Positions 17,791 to 32,200 of a DNA stretch of 64,000 nt are shown here, piece after piece. The stretch is from Phaffia rhodozyma (taxonomy: Eukaryota > Basidiomycota > Tremellomycetes > Cystofilobasidiales > Mrakiaceae), in assembly GCA_014706385.1 (NCBI GenBank), contig JACGZH010000008.1, forward strand, positions 186,001 through 250,000. The letters are read 5' to 3'. The notes beneath the pieces were generated by a model. That model searched no databases. It had not been told where the DNA came from and was given only the letters and a program-made list of their open reading frames with translations. Numbering within the stretch: position 1 is the first letter of the stretch; every line of letters starts with the position of its first letter. The position numbers and the translations under genes were made by a program.

Positions 17791-18530
17791 TTAAACAAGA
17801 TTCAGTTCTTCGTTGATGACATCCAGAAAACGAGTCGAATCCGGGGCAGGAAAAGAGACAAGTTTGGGCGCGGCAGTCGACAAAGTAGATATCACGCTGG
17901 ACAAGGACCTGTTCATTGAGAAGTACAACAGGATATTGTCAGAAGGGTTCAATCTCAAGACATGTCGATGGGAAAGAAGATTATTCGACGTACTCAGGCG
18001 TCGCTACCAGCAGATAACTCTTGGATGAGAGAGTTTTGGCCAGCTCGGCTTGATGATTGTCCATCAATGATAGATTGACCACAACGATCAAAGTCTTTTT
18101 CTGTCGAAGAGAAGTCAAGATTGATCCGGCTCCTACATAGATTTGTTACAAACGGAAAACGAGCCAGAAATGAATGCGTCAGAGTATATCATGTCAATCC
18201 GCTTCAAGACAGAAGAGAAGTTAAGGTTGAGACTCAGCTCGTACCTGCGTGTGATATCACCAGGTCAGCTTGATCCACAATGTCCTCGACTCGATCCCTA
18301 AACTTCCAAAGTTCCACCTCGATCGTCCGTTCGTCTGTTGTATGTATATTCTGCGTCCCCGCTACCCACCTCGGAGGAAGATCAGAATTGCCGTATTGAA
18401 CGATAAGTTTTCGAAACCCTTGTGTGGTCAGAGCAGCCAATGAATCTATAGAAAGGACGTGACTGATGAGAGCTGTAAACGAGGTTGAGCCAACCGTCAC
18501 GAAACAGATCTGTTCTCTATCGGAATCCAT
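17791..18530 (-). CDS. ALG13: UDP-GlcNAc transferase subunit Alg13
   Basis: Catalytic subunit of the Alg13/Alg14 N-acetylglucosaminyltransferase. It adds the second GlcNAc to dolichol-PP-GlcNAc on the cytosolic face of the ER, recruited there by membrane-bound Alg14. Exons 18245-18530, 17994-18132 and 17791-17908 give 180 aa, the normal size. Visible motifs: N-terminal CFVTVGSTSFTALI, then DLVISHAGAGSILTSLRQKK with the UDP-binding His-Ala-Gly, and MDNHQAELAKTL. The short C-terminal tail ends LDVINEELNLV. The start at 18530 puts the glycine-rich strand right at the N-terminus, as in the family; an in-frame ATG 114 nt further upstream adds an unlikely leader. It is divergent from TSC1 with 292 bp between start codons. 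Confidence 0.92.
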
Positions 18531-18720
18531 GACTAGAAGCGACGGTGGATAGTATAGAAGCTGAGAGTGGTATAACAGACGATGTCGAGATGTGATATTG
18601 TCAGGACGATTGAGAGGTTTCCCATTAATCTTCACAGACGTCACTTATCGGCAGACCATCAATCTTCCTTCCACTAACTCCATCTCTCTCTGCTATCACA
18701 AACTTGATCTCGATTTGGTT

Positions 18721-18726
18721 TATATA
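18721..18726 (+). promoter_or_regulatory. TATA-like element in ALG13/TSC1 divergent promoter
   Basis: TATATA within TTTATATACC, about 97 bp before the TSC1 ATG. It is the only obvious TATA in this 292-bp bidirectional spacer. Confidence 0.4.
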
Positions 18727-18822
18727 CCTCACTCGACAAGCCTACAACCAACACTCTCTTTCCATAAGACCTATCATCACGAAACATACCTGCAGGAACG
18801 TGCTCGATATATCTGGCACAAT

Positions 18823-21800
18823 ATGACTATACTCTCGGAGCTTCCCGGCAAAGAGATCGTGGAGGTCATGGCAAGCCCGGCAAAGGATGATCCCAAGGTT
18901 CAGCAAGTCCGAGAAACTGTCCTTCAGGTCTATCTGAGCGGAGGAATTCATCATGTAGAGCAGCCTGTGGCGTTAGACCATGCAAACTCTTCGATAGACG
19001 AGTCGCCCTGGATGGAGAAGGATGGAGAGTTGATTGCTGCTGAACAGTGTCTGTTGGCTTGGGGAAGGAGAGATCCCTTGGTATGTTTCTTTCAACACAG
19101 TTTGGCAATCAGACTGCCATGCTTGCTACATTCTAGACTGTGTATGCTAACTCTATCAAATTCTATGCTGACCGACGTTGTTGTGATGATATAGAGCCTG
19201 TTCAATCTACTTCACCCCGCTTTCATCAACGTGTCTTCTCGATTCCGAACGGCTATCTTTCTCTCAACCTTTCTAATGGCCCAATCCATAACGGCGCAAT
19301 CTTTGTTGCAGACGCCTTTATTAGATGCTCTCCTGATCTCAGCTCAGATCGATACTAGTACAACATTGTTTTACGTTGAACTGGCCATCTTTCTCACTAT
19401 TCTGAGTGGAGCTCCGTTGGTGTTGATTGACAGGTCAGTATATCTATACCCCAAAGTGTGTATCAACCTTACAACTTGTCTCACATAGTGCCATCACATA
19501 ATTCCGTCTACACAGAAACTTGGACATTTATGCTATTCTCCTTCGAGCCATCGGTCTGGACGATTCTGAACATTTGCCAGCTTCAGAAGAAATTAAGCTT
19601 TCGAGACCTTCATCTCCCACACCCGACGAATCCTCGGCCACGCTGCTGTCCCCTCTTTCACCTTCTACCCAATCAGATTCACCGGATGTGTCTCGATTAC
19701 CTTCACGAAGGTCTACAATAGACATGAGAGATCTTTCTGATTGGCAGAAGTTAGGTAAGTTCATATATTCTTCCATTCTGCGATCAACAAACTTCCAATT
19801 GATCATAGTGGTCTCTTGGCGACTCATTTGAGGATTTCATAGACAAGGCCTTCGGTCTACCCTTACCTCCCGCATCTGTCCAGCCCATTTCACTTCTCTC
19901 TTATCTTTATTCTCTGCTACCCTGTAGTACACTCGAATTCATGCGTGATCCAGCGAGCTTTTTTCGAGCGCATGGTATGAAGCAGAGTCGAGATGGCAAA
20001 GAGTGGGAAGTTGTATATGATAAGAGAGAATTTGCATCTCGATGTGTGGTGAGTTTCTCAGTAATGATGCATTCTTTAGTGAATTACGCCGTTTTGTTGG
20101 AACAAATCCTCTAACCGTTTTGTACAGCCACTTGCTCGATTAATCGTTCTACATCCTGATATGCTTTCGACCGACGCCTCCACTGAGTTTTCTGAAGCAA
20201 ACAAGAAAAGGATAGGCAAGCTTCAGCCTTCGGAGATCGTTGCCTCGGTCACTTTGATACGAGCTCCTGCGCCTCCCAAACCCTGGTCGGTTGTGTCCGC
20301 GCCAACTCTTATGAACCCTACACCTTCGGAACCACTTCCTGAGTTTACGCCTTCTGGCGAGTTCATCGCTTCACTAGGCGAAGCTCGATCTGATCCTTAC
20401 GTGGAACCGAATAGAGATTATGTAGGAAGTGTGGTGCCAGATTCATACTTGCAGATGGTCAAGACAGGAACGGAACTTCGTATTCAAAGAGGAGACGAAG
20501 GACAGATGAAGCGGACGGGAATCTCGAAGGGAGTTTCAGAGTTGGCATTCTTGAGAAGAAGCGTGTTGTTGCTGAGAAATGAGTTATCGTTAGAGGTCTA
20601 TCTCAAAAACATGATCACTGCCCGTGCGTATCAACGACAGAAACTTCCATCCTGGGTTGATGGAACATTGCTGATCTATCGTTATGTTATGCCTCTGCAG
20701 ACAACCAACAACTCCATCGAGATAGCGTGTTCCGAGCGGGCCAAGAATCTGAAATGCAATCTCTTGTGAGTGCTGTGATGAGTTTTCTTTTTCTATCACG
20801 TATGGTTCATTGATGCTTCCCTTCATTTCTTTGTCACCTTGATTGGCAGCACAATAAATATAAATCTCTTCAAAACCGAATATCTAGTCTCCAACGCGAA
20901 CGAGACGAGCTCAAGCTAACGATCGCCACGACCCAGGCCAACCAGAAGGCGAAGAACGACCGATTCAACTCAAACGTCACCAAAGCTCGGGCTAAGGTTG
21001 ATGAGCTGGAGAAGGTGATCTCACCCCTAAGAAATGAACTTCAGCAGGTCTGTGAGGAAAGGGATCGACTCAGAAGAGATCTGGCAGATGAAAAGAATAG
21101 GTAAGGCCCAGCATCTCATTGTGTTGCTCTTCTACTGGACGTCTCTTTGATACTTAACAATCTTGTCTTGATTGTTTCTCAAGATGTTTTGAAATCAACA
21201 ACAAGCTGATAGAAGCTGAGCCGAAAATTCGAGTGAGTCTATCGATTGTTATCAGTGCATGCCGATGATGTCACTGAACTAAACGTTTTCATATCTGATT
21301 TAGACCATCACAGGTTATGAAGCCCAGATCGAGAAGCTCACCGCTCTGGAGAAAAACTCGTTCGTTCACAAACCTGCCTAACGTCGCCTTTTGTGTCTAA
21401 TATGTTCGGCAAATTGATCGACACTGCTTTCTTTCTGGTGTTTCCTCAGTCAAGCGGTTTACAAGCAGCGGGAACTACAGAACGTTGTCATTGAATCGAT
21501 GAAACAGGAAGTCCTTCAGGTCCGTCTCATCATTCAACTATTGACAGTTTAATCATCGAATTTACTCTTTATCCATCGGCTAATCTTTTGTATCTCGCGC
21601 AATTATCGTAGCGAGACGATTTGATTCGGGTAGGTGAGAAGGAGATCAACCGACTTCGCTCGGACCTAGTTGAGCAAGAGCGGTACGTCGTTTTTTCTCT
21701 TTTCCTTCCTTCCTCTGAACACTTGATCCAGATGCTCACGTTGATCTGACGATGATCATTACAGAGCCTTCTCGGCCGAGATATCCCGTATGAAACAATC

Positions 21801-22083
21801 CCACCGTATCGATACCACTCTGTCCTCACCCTCTTCGCCATCACTGCCATCAAAGTCCGAATCATATCCGCCATCAGTTGCGCTCGGCCTTCGGGTCGAA
21901 ACCCTTGAAATTCAGTTGCAGGCCAAAGACGAAAAGATCGAGAGTCTGAATCTCGCTTTGAGAGAAACTGAGGTAGAATTCGAAAGGCTGATGACCCGGT
22001 TAGGATCAATTGAGTCCTCCATTGAAGACCAGAAGCTGGGTGTGATCGAGATTGAATCGGAAGCAACGACGCCTGTCGGTTGA
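18823..22083 (+). CDS. TSC1: Tuberous sclerosis 1 (hamartin) homologue
   Basis: Scaffold partner of Tsc2, together the GAP complex for Rheb that restrains TORC1. Exons 18823-19080, 19195-19433, 19516-19754, 19843-20048, 20128-20623, 20701-20765, 20850-21100, 21184-21232, 21304-21359, 21450-21519, 21612-21682 and 21765-22083 give 772 aa with all phases closing. Hamartin features seen: a helical N-terminal repeat region with hydrophobic stretches (residues about 85-165), then ISLLSYLYSLLPCSTLEFMR (about 260-280), equivalent to the hamartin LYGLYP-type region. A long C-terminal coiled coil runs from about residue 480 (HRDSVFRAGQESEMQ onward). In exon 4 only the acceptor TTCATAG at 19842 keeps the frame. 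The family is best known from S. pombe and metazoa, and Saccharomyces lacks it. The stop TGA overlaps an AATAAA at 22083-22088. Confidence 0.85.
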
Positions 22084-22088
22084 ATAAA
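22083..22088 (+). terminator. AATAAA overlapping the TSC1 stop codon
   Basis: The sequence TGAATAAA places a canonical poly(A) hexamer on the last base of the stop. The convergent SUA5 gene ends only 291 bp away, so short 3' UTRs are expected. Use of this hexamer is inferred. Confidence 0.35.
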
Positions 22089-22374
22089 GTGTCTCATTAT
22101 TAAACGATATTTATAGATAAGACGCATGTGGTCGTCCTTTTTCGCACTTCCCCTCTACTGATGGTCCGCATCTTTTTGATGCACATGACGACCATCCATC
22201 TGTTCCGGGAATATAATCCGATATACTTCTTCCTTGCCTACTACATAGCCATGTGGTTTGGTTGAGACATCATCACATCTATGAAAAATCTATTTGAACT
22301 TGAGATTGTTTTGACGTGCCTTCCTTCACCCTCCGTCCTCACATATGTATGCGTTCTTTTCCGCACTCTACCTC

Positions 22375-24249
<1,875 letters not shown>

Positions 24250-24980
24250 ATGGCCAGTACTACCACCGGTGGTCTTAGCACCGTTCCAGCTAAGCCCTTC
24301 AACCCGTTTCACAACGGTCTCGAATCATACCGATCAGGTGACTATCAGATCAATGGAACCAGACAAATACGAGTCCTCGGATTCATCGCTGCTGGGTTCG
24401 CCATCCGATCGCTTCAACTAAGCTTTCTTAGACGGCCTGCCATCCCTTGGGGTTGTACGTCCTGTGCCTGGCTTCGACGGCTTTTCAGAGACACTAATAC
24501 GATACTAACTCTTTGGACAATATGAATCTGTCATTTGTGTGCTTCGCAAATGTTTTGACTACTCCGGGTTAAATGATTATCGGACCTGAACATCTGCTCT
24601 TGTTCATCAGACCCACTAAAGTCTTGGTTGGGTCATTTCACAGCTGTAGGTGTTGGGGCATACGCCGGGAACGTCTATCACGATCTTTCTCTACAAGTGT
24701 ACGTTCGCGACTGTTCTTTTGTTCCTCTTTCCCTACCTTGAACAGCCGAGAGATGATGATGCTTGCTCGCCTTCTCCTCGGCTCTAACATATATACTTCG
24801 TTCTGACCTTTTCTTCTCGATATCCTTTGTCTCCTTCTCTTTTGACTGTGTTACGGACGAAACTCTCGTCACAGTTCTCGAAAGCTTGAGCTTCAGAGAG
24901 AAGTTCTCCGTCGCTCACGAGCAAAGGACATTGCCCAGCTCCAAGCCGAAGCTGCAGAGAGTGTCATCAATCGCCAGTAG
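24250..24980 (+). CDS. Small conserved-looking membrane protein, possibly mitochondrial
   Basis: Exons 24250-24454, 24611-24698 and 24875-24980 give 132 aa with closing phases (1,2). I do not recognise the family with certainty. Seen: a hydrophilic N-terminus with KPFNPFHNGLESYRSGDYQI, one hydrophobic segment (VLGFIAAGFAIRSLQLSFL, about 42-60), a short RRPAIPW loop, and a second weakly hydrophobic segment (FTAVGVGAYAGNVY). A charged C-terminal helix follows (QREVLRRSRAKDIAQLQAEA). Two short membrane segments joined by an RRP loop resemble the layout of small complex I accessory subunits such as NDUFC2, but that is only a shape resemblance. Splice sites GTACGT/CATCAG and GTACGT/TCACAG are good. 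Convergent with CDS1. Confidence 0.65.
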
Positions 24981-25523
24981 ATCACTCAAGTATTTGTAGG
25001 AATTTGATTCTCGTTGAGGGAATGGACGAAAATATCTGAGTTTTGAACTCGGATGAAGAAAGGATTGGCTTTAGTTTCGTTTTGTTTTGTCGTCTTTCTT
25101 ATACATCAGCCATCTTGTGTTTTAGTTGTTTGTTCTTTTTTTTTGTGTGTGTGTTTGTGTGTGTGTGCTTGTTTTCTTTTGTATGATGAGATTTATCACA
25201 TTTGATCATTTTCTTGCTTCGCTTTCGTGGTCTCATCTGTGTTTCGTCATATGCTCTCTCTGCAAGTGATACAACGTGATGCGAGGATTGGAGATGGGAA
25301 AGAGAAAACGAATTTACATGTATGATTCGATCCACGCGATTTTTTTTTCCTTCGCTCTTCTTTCCATCTCTTCTCCAGTTCTAACTCTTCTGATCTCCAT
25401 CCGCTTTTGTTTCCTTCTTCCTTCCATTCACTTTTTTCTACCTCTTCTTTCTCCTTCTTGAGATTCAACCCTCGAGCCTCGAATACCTCAACAACTTTGT
25501 GAGAGATTTAGAGGAAACTCGGT
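24981..25523. other. Convergent 3' region with GT microsatellite
   Basis: 543 bp between stop codons of convergent genes. It has a (GT)n tract at 25144-25167, T-rich and C/T-rich runs, and no coding signal. Confidence 0.6.
25144..25167. repeat. GT dinucleotide microsatellite
   Basis: GT repeat with one TTT interruption in the convergent 3' region. Confidence 0.8.
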
Positions 25524-28475
25524 TTAATATCTGATGCCCTTGGACTGGAGGTACGCTCCCAAAGTCCTGACGACTTCAACCTGTTGTTCGACAGACATGC
25601 TAGCAACAGTTTGCAAGATCGATGCCGGGGTGGCGGTATTGACCTTTGGTATGGTAAAAAGAAAATTCCAGGGAGGTTAGAACTCAGGACTGTCGTTAGG
25701 AATAACGAACGTCACGAAAAATAAATACAGATGGAAAGAAAAGGAGGAGGAGACTTACTCGGATGAGTGACGAGTAGTAAACATAGGAGAACATGCCCAT
25801 CAAGAATTGGCAGTCCATTCTATCGGTCATACCACCATGACCTGGGATGGAGTGTCCAAAGTCCTTGATGTTGAAAGCCCGTTTGAAACCGGAAGCAAAG
25901 AACCCTCCGAAAGGAGCGAAGAGAGAAGCAAAGCAAGCCATGACGACAGCGTGGATTTGGAAGGGGACGTAAGAAATCGTAGGGAACGAGAATCCGAGCT
26001 GTAGAGTTTCAAGGGAATATTGGAAAAGATTGGGACGTCAGTCGCTCTGTGTAACGAATCACATACCAAGACAACGATCAGAAAAGAAAAACATACATGA
26101 TCTCGGAGCCAGCCATCGAGCTCGACGGGTAAGGTTGCCTTCCTCCATAGGAACACTGGGTTGGGGTCACACGTCATCCCAGAGAACGCGGAACTTCCGA
26201 GGTCTTTAGCAGGGCAGATCATGTAGTCGAACCTCATCAAGAAGGTAGACCACTTGGATTGAAGAAAGATTACATGGACATGTACACCTCAGCTTTGGTT
26301 GTTTTCGAAAAGCTTTAGATGAAACCCGAAGAAAAACGTACAAAGACAGCAAAGATGACAGTGCACACGAACGCGCCCACAAAGCCCTCGACCGTCTTCT
26401 TAGGGCTGAGCTTGATGAGCGGCGTCTTTCCGAAGGTCATACCTAAAGACGTATTTGACAAGAGTCATTTGAATTAATTTCAAACATCAGTTATGATTCA
26501 AATTCCAGCCCACGCAACGAGACCAATTAAACCAGTATCGTACCACAGATGTAGGCCCAGATATCGTTACAGATGACCAAAGTTGCAGGAAGGAAAAACC
26601 AGATCATGCCTTCCACGATGTTGTTCACGATAAAATGGCTCGAGACAACGATGACGAGAAGGGACATATGAACCCAGCAGAACAACGCAAACTGTTGGTT
26701 CAAGTAGGGCTTTTGTAGATTGGCGACAAAACCAACAAAACCTATGTAGTGTTTTCGGGTCAAAAAAAGAATGGAGCGTCAAGAAAAGTTATTGTCTGCG
26801 TGCAGAGCTTGATGAGACATACCAATGACGTATAGCATGAAGCTGACAAATCGGTGGTTTCTCGCAAATACAGCGAACAAGCTATCAACAAAGACGATGT
26901 GCTTGAAGTAGTAGATGATGGATTCTCCATAGAAGAAGTAGTTGGCGACGGCAAAGAAGTACCTGTTGGATGGCATGCGCGTTTCAACTGAGAAGTGAGT
27001 ACACGATGTATGTATTCGATGAGACAAGTAGACACAACCACCTACCAGTTAAGGGTTTTGGACCACTTATCGCCCCCTTCTTGACCGGGCTTCTTGGAAC
27101 CACCTGTATATGTGAAGAACATAAGAATAAATATGGGCAGATGTCGATGATAACAGGATAGGAGAAGGATATGACGTACTGTCTGACAAGCCGAACAAAG
27201 CGGTGACCTCTTTGTAGACCAAAGTGCTACAGATCTCGACGAGAACAATCATGTAAGGATGTCCCATGAACAAGAAACCTATGTGAACAGAGCAGAGTAA
27301 TCAGTTGTCTGAGAGTGTGACCGACACCATATGTCTATACGCTAGAGCAAGAGTCAAGTCATACCGAAGAATCCGGCGATCATGGCTAGAGTACTACCCG
27401 TCCTGACTCCGGCGTCTCTGATCTTTTTCTTCCTGGCCTTTTCGGACTCGATTCGCTTCTCTGCATCCTCAGCTGACTCGCCCTGGCCGACGACACTCGA
27501 CTCAAACCGAACGCTCTTTTTCTCCTTGAGCTCGGACGAAACAAAGTCCGAGGGCTGATGCCGCTTCTGCGGGGTTGTCGGACCAGCCGGCTTTAATGTC
27601 GGTAGCGAGGCCGGAAGATTGGTTGGATGGAAACCTTTGGCAGCCGATCTCGAAGCAGCATCTGCGGCCTCCTCTTTCGATAGGGAGGGTTTCAACGACG
27701 ATGGCAGCCTGTTTTGGACCTCAGCCTTGACCTTTTCCTTCACGCTCGCAGCCTTATCCATTACGGCTGGCTCGTGGAGAATCTCGCCGAGAGACAACGT
27801 TGAGGGCGATTCCTTGGAAGGATTTCCTCTTCCTCCGGCAGAAGGACCGGTTCCGTCATTTTGAACACCCATCTCCTGAAGAGCTTCGACCTCCGGGGTG
27901 GAAGCGGCAAGTGCTGGCACAGGAGCATCCAGATGGTTGTTCTTGGGAATGTTGATCGAAGAAGGCTTCTGAGATGACTCCTCGGGCTGGATAGGAGGGG
28001 TGGAAGGAGTGGAGGAAGAAGCGGAAGAGGAAGATTGCTTGAGGTTTTGACGCGAGAGTCGCTTTCGAGCAGACTTGGAAAGTGGGGCTGGGCTGTATAG
28101 TGATTTTTTCAAGCCAACAAGGGATAATGTTTATCGAGAGGAACATGAGTTTGTACGTGAGATCGTGTCACATTGGTATTCCTCATATGGCGACAGCATG
28201 TGCGACTTCTTATCCTTCAGGAATGAAACGATCTATGAAGCAGACCAATTCGAAAGAATACAACGAGAGAAGAAAGAGTTGATGAGAGGAACGTACGGAG
28301 CTTCAGTTATCTGAGAGACGACGACCTTGGCGTTATCGTCTTCCTCCTCTTCTTCCTCATCCGAGTCGTAACCCTCTATCTTGAGAGCATCGTACATGCT
28401 TCCATGGGACACACTAGGCTTCCCGATGAAAGACTTTTGTTGCTGAGCGTTTGCCCGTTTGGAAGTGGCAGCCAT
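25524..28475 (-). CDS. CDS1: Phosphatidate cytidylyltransferase (CDP-diacylglycerol synthase)
   Basis: Makes CDP-diacylglycerol from phosphatidate and CTP in the ER membrane, the entry to phosphatidylinositol, phosphatidylserine and cardiolipin. Exons (minus): 28297-28475, 27365-28092, 27180-27278, 27046-27103, 26823-26962, 26544-26741, 26342-26442, 26097-26252, 25759-25998, 25524-25643; 672 aa, all phases close. Residues 1 to about 300 are hydrophilic, acidic and Ser/Lys-rich. Then come about eight membrane segments with [44 protein letters not shown] and [12 protein letters not shown]. The family signature runs from [13 protein letters not shown] to [10 protein letters not shown] near residues 589-617. 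The extended N-terminus is longer than in Saccharomyces Cds1 and probably regulatory (inference). Confidence 0.95.
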
Positions 28476-29291
28476 CTTTACAGTGTTCGAGATCCAGACG
28501 ATGGGTGTTTGGAGGCGAAGGAGAAGAAAATCCGAAATGGCCACGTAGGAGAATGAAGAAAAAAGATTACAAAACTTGATTACAAAAAATGTGACAATTC
28601 GTAGTGGGAAGTTTGTGATGATCAAATCAGGACATCATCGTCAAACATCTTCACACGATCATCGTGTAGTTCGACTTCTTACCATGGTCTTTGGTTTGAA
28701 GCTCTGCATTATCGCAGTTGATCGATCACACAGATCACTTGGTTGTTGTCTATCCACATTATCTCATCACGCGACTTTTGCTTCTCCGTCAGCTTGGACG
28801 GAAGAAGAAAGGTAACAGTCGGGATGAGAGGAAGAGTCGAAAGGATCTGATGAGGAGAGTGAACAGAGGCGAAGATGATGTATGTATGATTGTCCCAAGT
28901 ACTGCTCAGAGGAACACATTCATGTATTTGGGTATGCACTAAAGCCTGTACGACCGTCTTTGCCTGTTCTGATGGAGTCTTTCAAGTCCTCAAATAATAA
29001 CGAAAAAAACTCAAGATTCAAGACAAGAGGTCAACTGCTCGCATCACACCTGTGCTCTACTACGGATTAGACAACTGAGACTTTGTCCCATCTTGTTATA
29101 CTATGAAATAGCCTCCGTCAGAGGTCAAACCCCTAGGTGGGTTGACGGTATCATTCGAAAAGATCCGCTGGGTTGGAATGCTTGTGTGAACGTCATGTGT
29201 TAGGGTTAGTATCGGTTAGTCACCGTATCCTTTACCTACACTCCCAATTTCTTTCAATCTACTGCACACCGAGTTCTGTGTCGAGTCGACC
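28476..29291. other. Divergent promoter region CDS1 / TEL2
   Basis: 816 bp between start codons. It contains a telomere-repeat-like TTAGGGTTAG at 29200-29209 near TEL2. ORFs here are short and unconvincing. Confidence 0.5.
29200..29209 (+). promoter_or_regulatory. Telomere-repeat-like motif (Tbf1-type site)
   Basis: TTAGGGTTAG about 85 bp upstream of the TEL2 ATG. TTAGGG-type motifs are bound in fungal promoters by Myb-domain Tbf1-like factors (known in other fungi). Function here is inferred. Confidence 0.35.
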
Positions 29292-32200
29292 ATGTCCACA
29301 GATCCCATCTTGCATCTCCGGCACGTCCGAGATGCGTTGTCTAAGCCGATAGAATCTAAGGATGAACTGATTTCTTTGATAGCCCAACCGCTCCATCTGC
29401 TTAATCTTTTACCTCCGGTCGACCATCAACTCGCGTACCTCAAACCCAAACTCTTATGGCCTGGTTCCAGATCGCCGGACGCTCAAGAGATCTTGCTCTC
29501 TAGGTTTGCCCTCGGAATTCAGCATGTTCTGTTGGAAACCGTGCTGGAAGTCTGGTGGAATGTGTTGGAAGATGGGAAAGAACCTGAAGATCTTTTCGGA
29601 AGAGCTCTTATCTGGACTTGGTTCTCTCCGTCTTTAGTTGAAGGAGAAGGCCGTTTTCGAACTGTTCTCGTTCTCTGTGGATTTCAGGCATTGGGGACAC
29701 GTCTCAGCTCGATATCGGCTGCCTCTTCATCAAAAGAAGCGTCCAGATCATCATCTCGGTCGTCTTTCAAGTCTAACACATCTCTCAGTCTCATCCTTGA
29801 CTTTCTTCAGGTAATGTCGATATCCTATCCAATTCCCATCGTCTTCAATGTCCTCTTCCCGCCCAGTCCTCATCAAAGCGCCGGTTCGAACGCAAAAAAT
29901 GTGGTTATATGGGAGGGCTACACAAAACTATTATTGAATATACCAACAAAAGTGATGAATGCTACTCAAGGAGGTACTCTGGTGGAAGTTCCAAAAGAGT
30001 TGGACTCAAATCGTTGGCTCGGTCATATCGTCTTGAATATAGACCGACTCGTCTGGGAGGCAAGCTCAACCGGACGTTATAGCCGTTAGTTGATGTTGTT
30101 CCGTCTGAGTACGCCAACGGTATGAAGCTGATTCTTCTCTTATATATACAGCTTCTGCACTTGAAGACCAGTTGGCCCCCATTCTGTCGGGTCTTCTTCG
30201 TCAAGGCTTCCTCGGACTTTCCTCGTCCCTCAACCCACGCCAACCTGCTCAAACACTATTCTCTCATCTCTTACCTATCCTTCTTCCGCGCGTGATCGCA
30301 TCTTCATCACCTTCTGTTGAGTACTGTAAGACTTACCGGAAGCTCTTCCAGGCGCTCCCTTTCTCTGACCTCGCTCGTGCAGCTGAGAGTCTCCTACGGC
30401 ATCTCTTGGCTGGACTGAATGCATCGAGCGACAATCTCAATGAGGCTTCGGAAATCGTCAGACTGGGGAGAGCTAGTAAAGTCATGGGACTAGTCATAGG
30501 TAGGGAGGAGGAGGGAGTCTGGCAAAAGGTTCTTTTGGGAGCAGAAGCTTCATCTTTAGGATCAGAACGGGACATAAGGCAGAGAGCGATAGTTGGGATC
30601 GGTTGGGTCGGGGGAGAATCAAAGAATTCTGATGGTTTGTCCCTTCTACGGAGTAGATTTATATTGTCTTTATCTTGCGAGAGACTGATGATTATTATGA
30701 TTGAATACAGCGCTCGAGAAATTCATGTCCAAAGTGTTGGAGCTTTGGACCGATGTGCAATTCATCAAATACTCGCTCGTCAAAAAACATATCTGTACGC
30801 ACTCTCAACTTCTTCACCCCTCTGATACTTGTTTGTGTTTAATCTAACCTATGAATCATTGATCTTGAACGTGGTGCGAATCCGTTATGCGTGAAAGACG
30901 TTCTGACCATCCTCCTTCTCGCCGTCCGCTCGTTCCCTATACGTTCACCTCAAATCATCCGTCTAAGCTTCCTTCCAGAGTTTCTCCAATGTCTCCCTCA
31001 CTACCTATCCCACCCAGATCCAACGATTCGCCATTTAGGAATGTTGTCAGCCGAAGTCATCAGCTCGAGAAGTACGCCTTCTGGAGACAAAGTCTTGAAT
31101 TTCGGTGTCTGGGAGGGGGACGAAGGTGGAAAAAGGATCTGTAGAGAACTAAGAAAAGTCGAGATTGACTGGAATCAGTTCACAAGGGCAAATGAGGGAT
31201 TAGAAACTGGGTCGGAGTTGGATCTATTGGGGTGGAATCAGCAGGCTCAGTCGTCTTCTCCTCCTTTCGAATCCTCTAGACAACCCTCTCCACCCGCATC
31301 TGCGTCGAGACTTCGATCTCAACTAGATCGTGAAACTCGATCAAAGATAAAAAAGAAGAAATCGACAAAGGTGTCTTCCTCCAAGATCACTGTCCTATCT
31401 GATTCTGATGACTCTCTCACCGGCTACGCCTCGTCATCACATTCCATATCTAGCCGGATTTCATCTCGATCTTCGTCTCCTACTCCCTCCGATCTAGATG
31501 AATACATCGACGACCCGACGTTGTACGCGCCCAAAAAGAAGAAGGTGCCGAAACCGGTCTATCTGACCCAGTTAGGAGAGCTATTAGGCAGTAGAGACGA
31601 TCCGGACAAATTAGAGGTTGGCCTGAAGTGGGGCGAAAGTTTGGTTAGGAGAAAGAGAGACTTTGGACTGGAACTAGGTAGGAAACATCTGTCATTTCAC
31701 GATCTCTTTTCCCACATGTTACAAATGGCTGAATTTATCTGACAAATCGCTGTTTTCTCTGAATAACATCCACAGAGGAGAATGCCGAGTTCATAGCGGT
31801 CACCCTCGCTGGTTTGAATGACAACTTCGAACTGGAAGATTTTGAGAACAGGAAACAAGGAATTTTGAATGCCTTAGTGTGTTGCTCGCCTCGAAAAGTC
31901 GCGCCGTAAGTTTTCCTTCCTCTTCTCTACTTGCCATCTTCTGTGTCTGTAGTCAACCAGACTGAAAATAGTTTGATGACTTTCAACCAGGGCGTTGATT
32001 GAGCAGTACTTCCACAACCAATACTCTCTCCACCAAAGATCTGCTATTCTCACTGCGCTCGCTATGGGTGCGCGCGAAGCGGCTTCCTTACCCGTTCTTG
32101 CCCTCCCTTCGGTCACCTCGACTGATTGGCCTAGCAAACGTCTACCGAACGCTCTACATTCGAAATACATCTCACCATCTGATCCAATCCGAGCGATCCG

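Noticed and set aside
18592..18822. In-frame 5' extension of TSC1
   Set aside because: Would begin inside the ALG13 side of the promoter and upstream of the TATA element.
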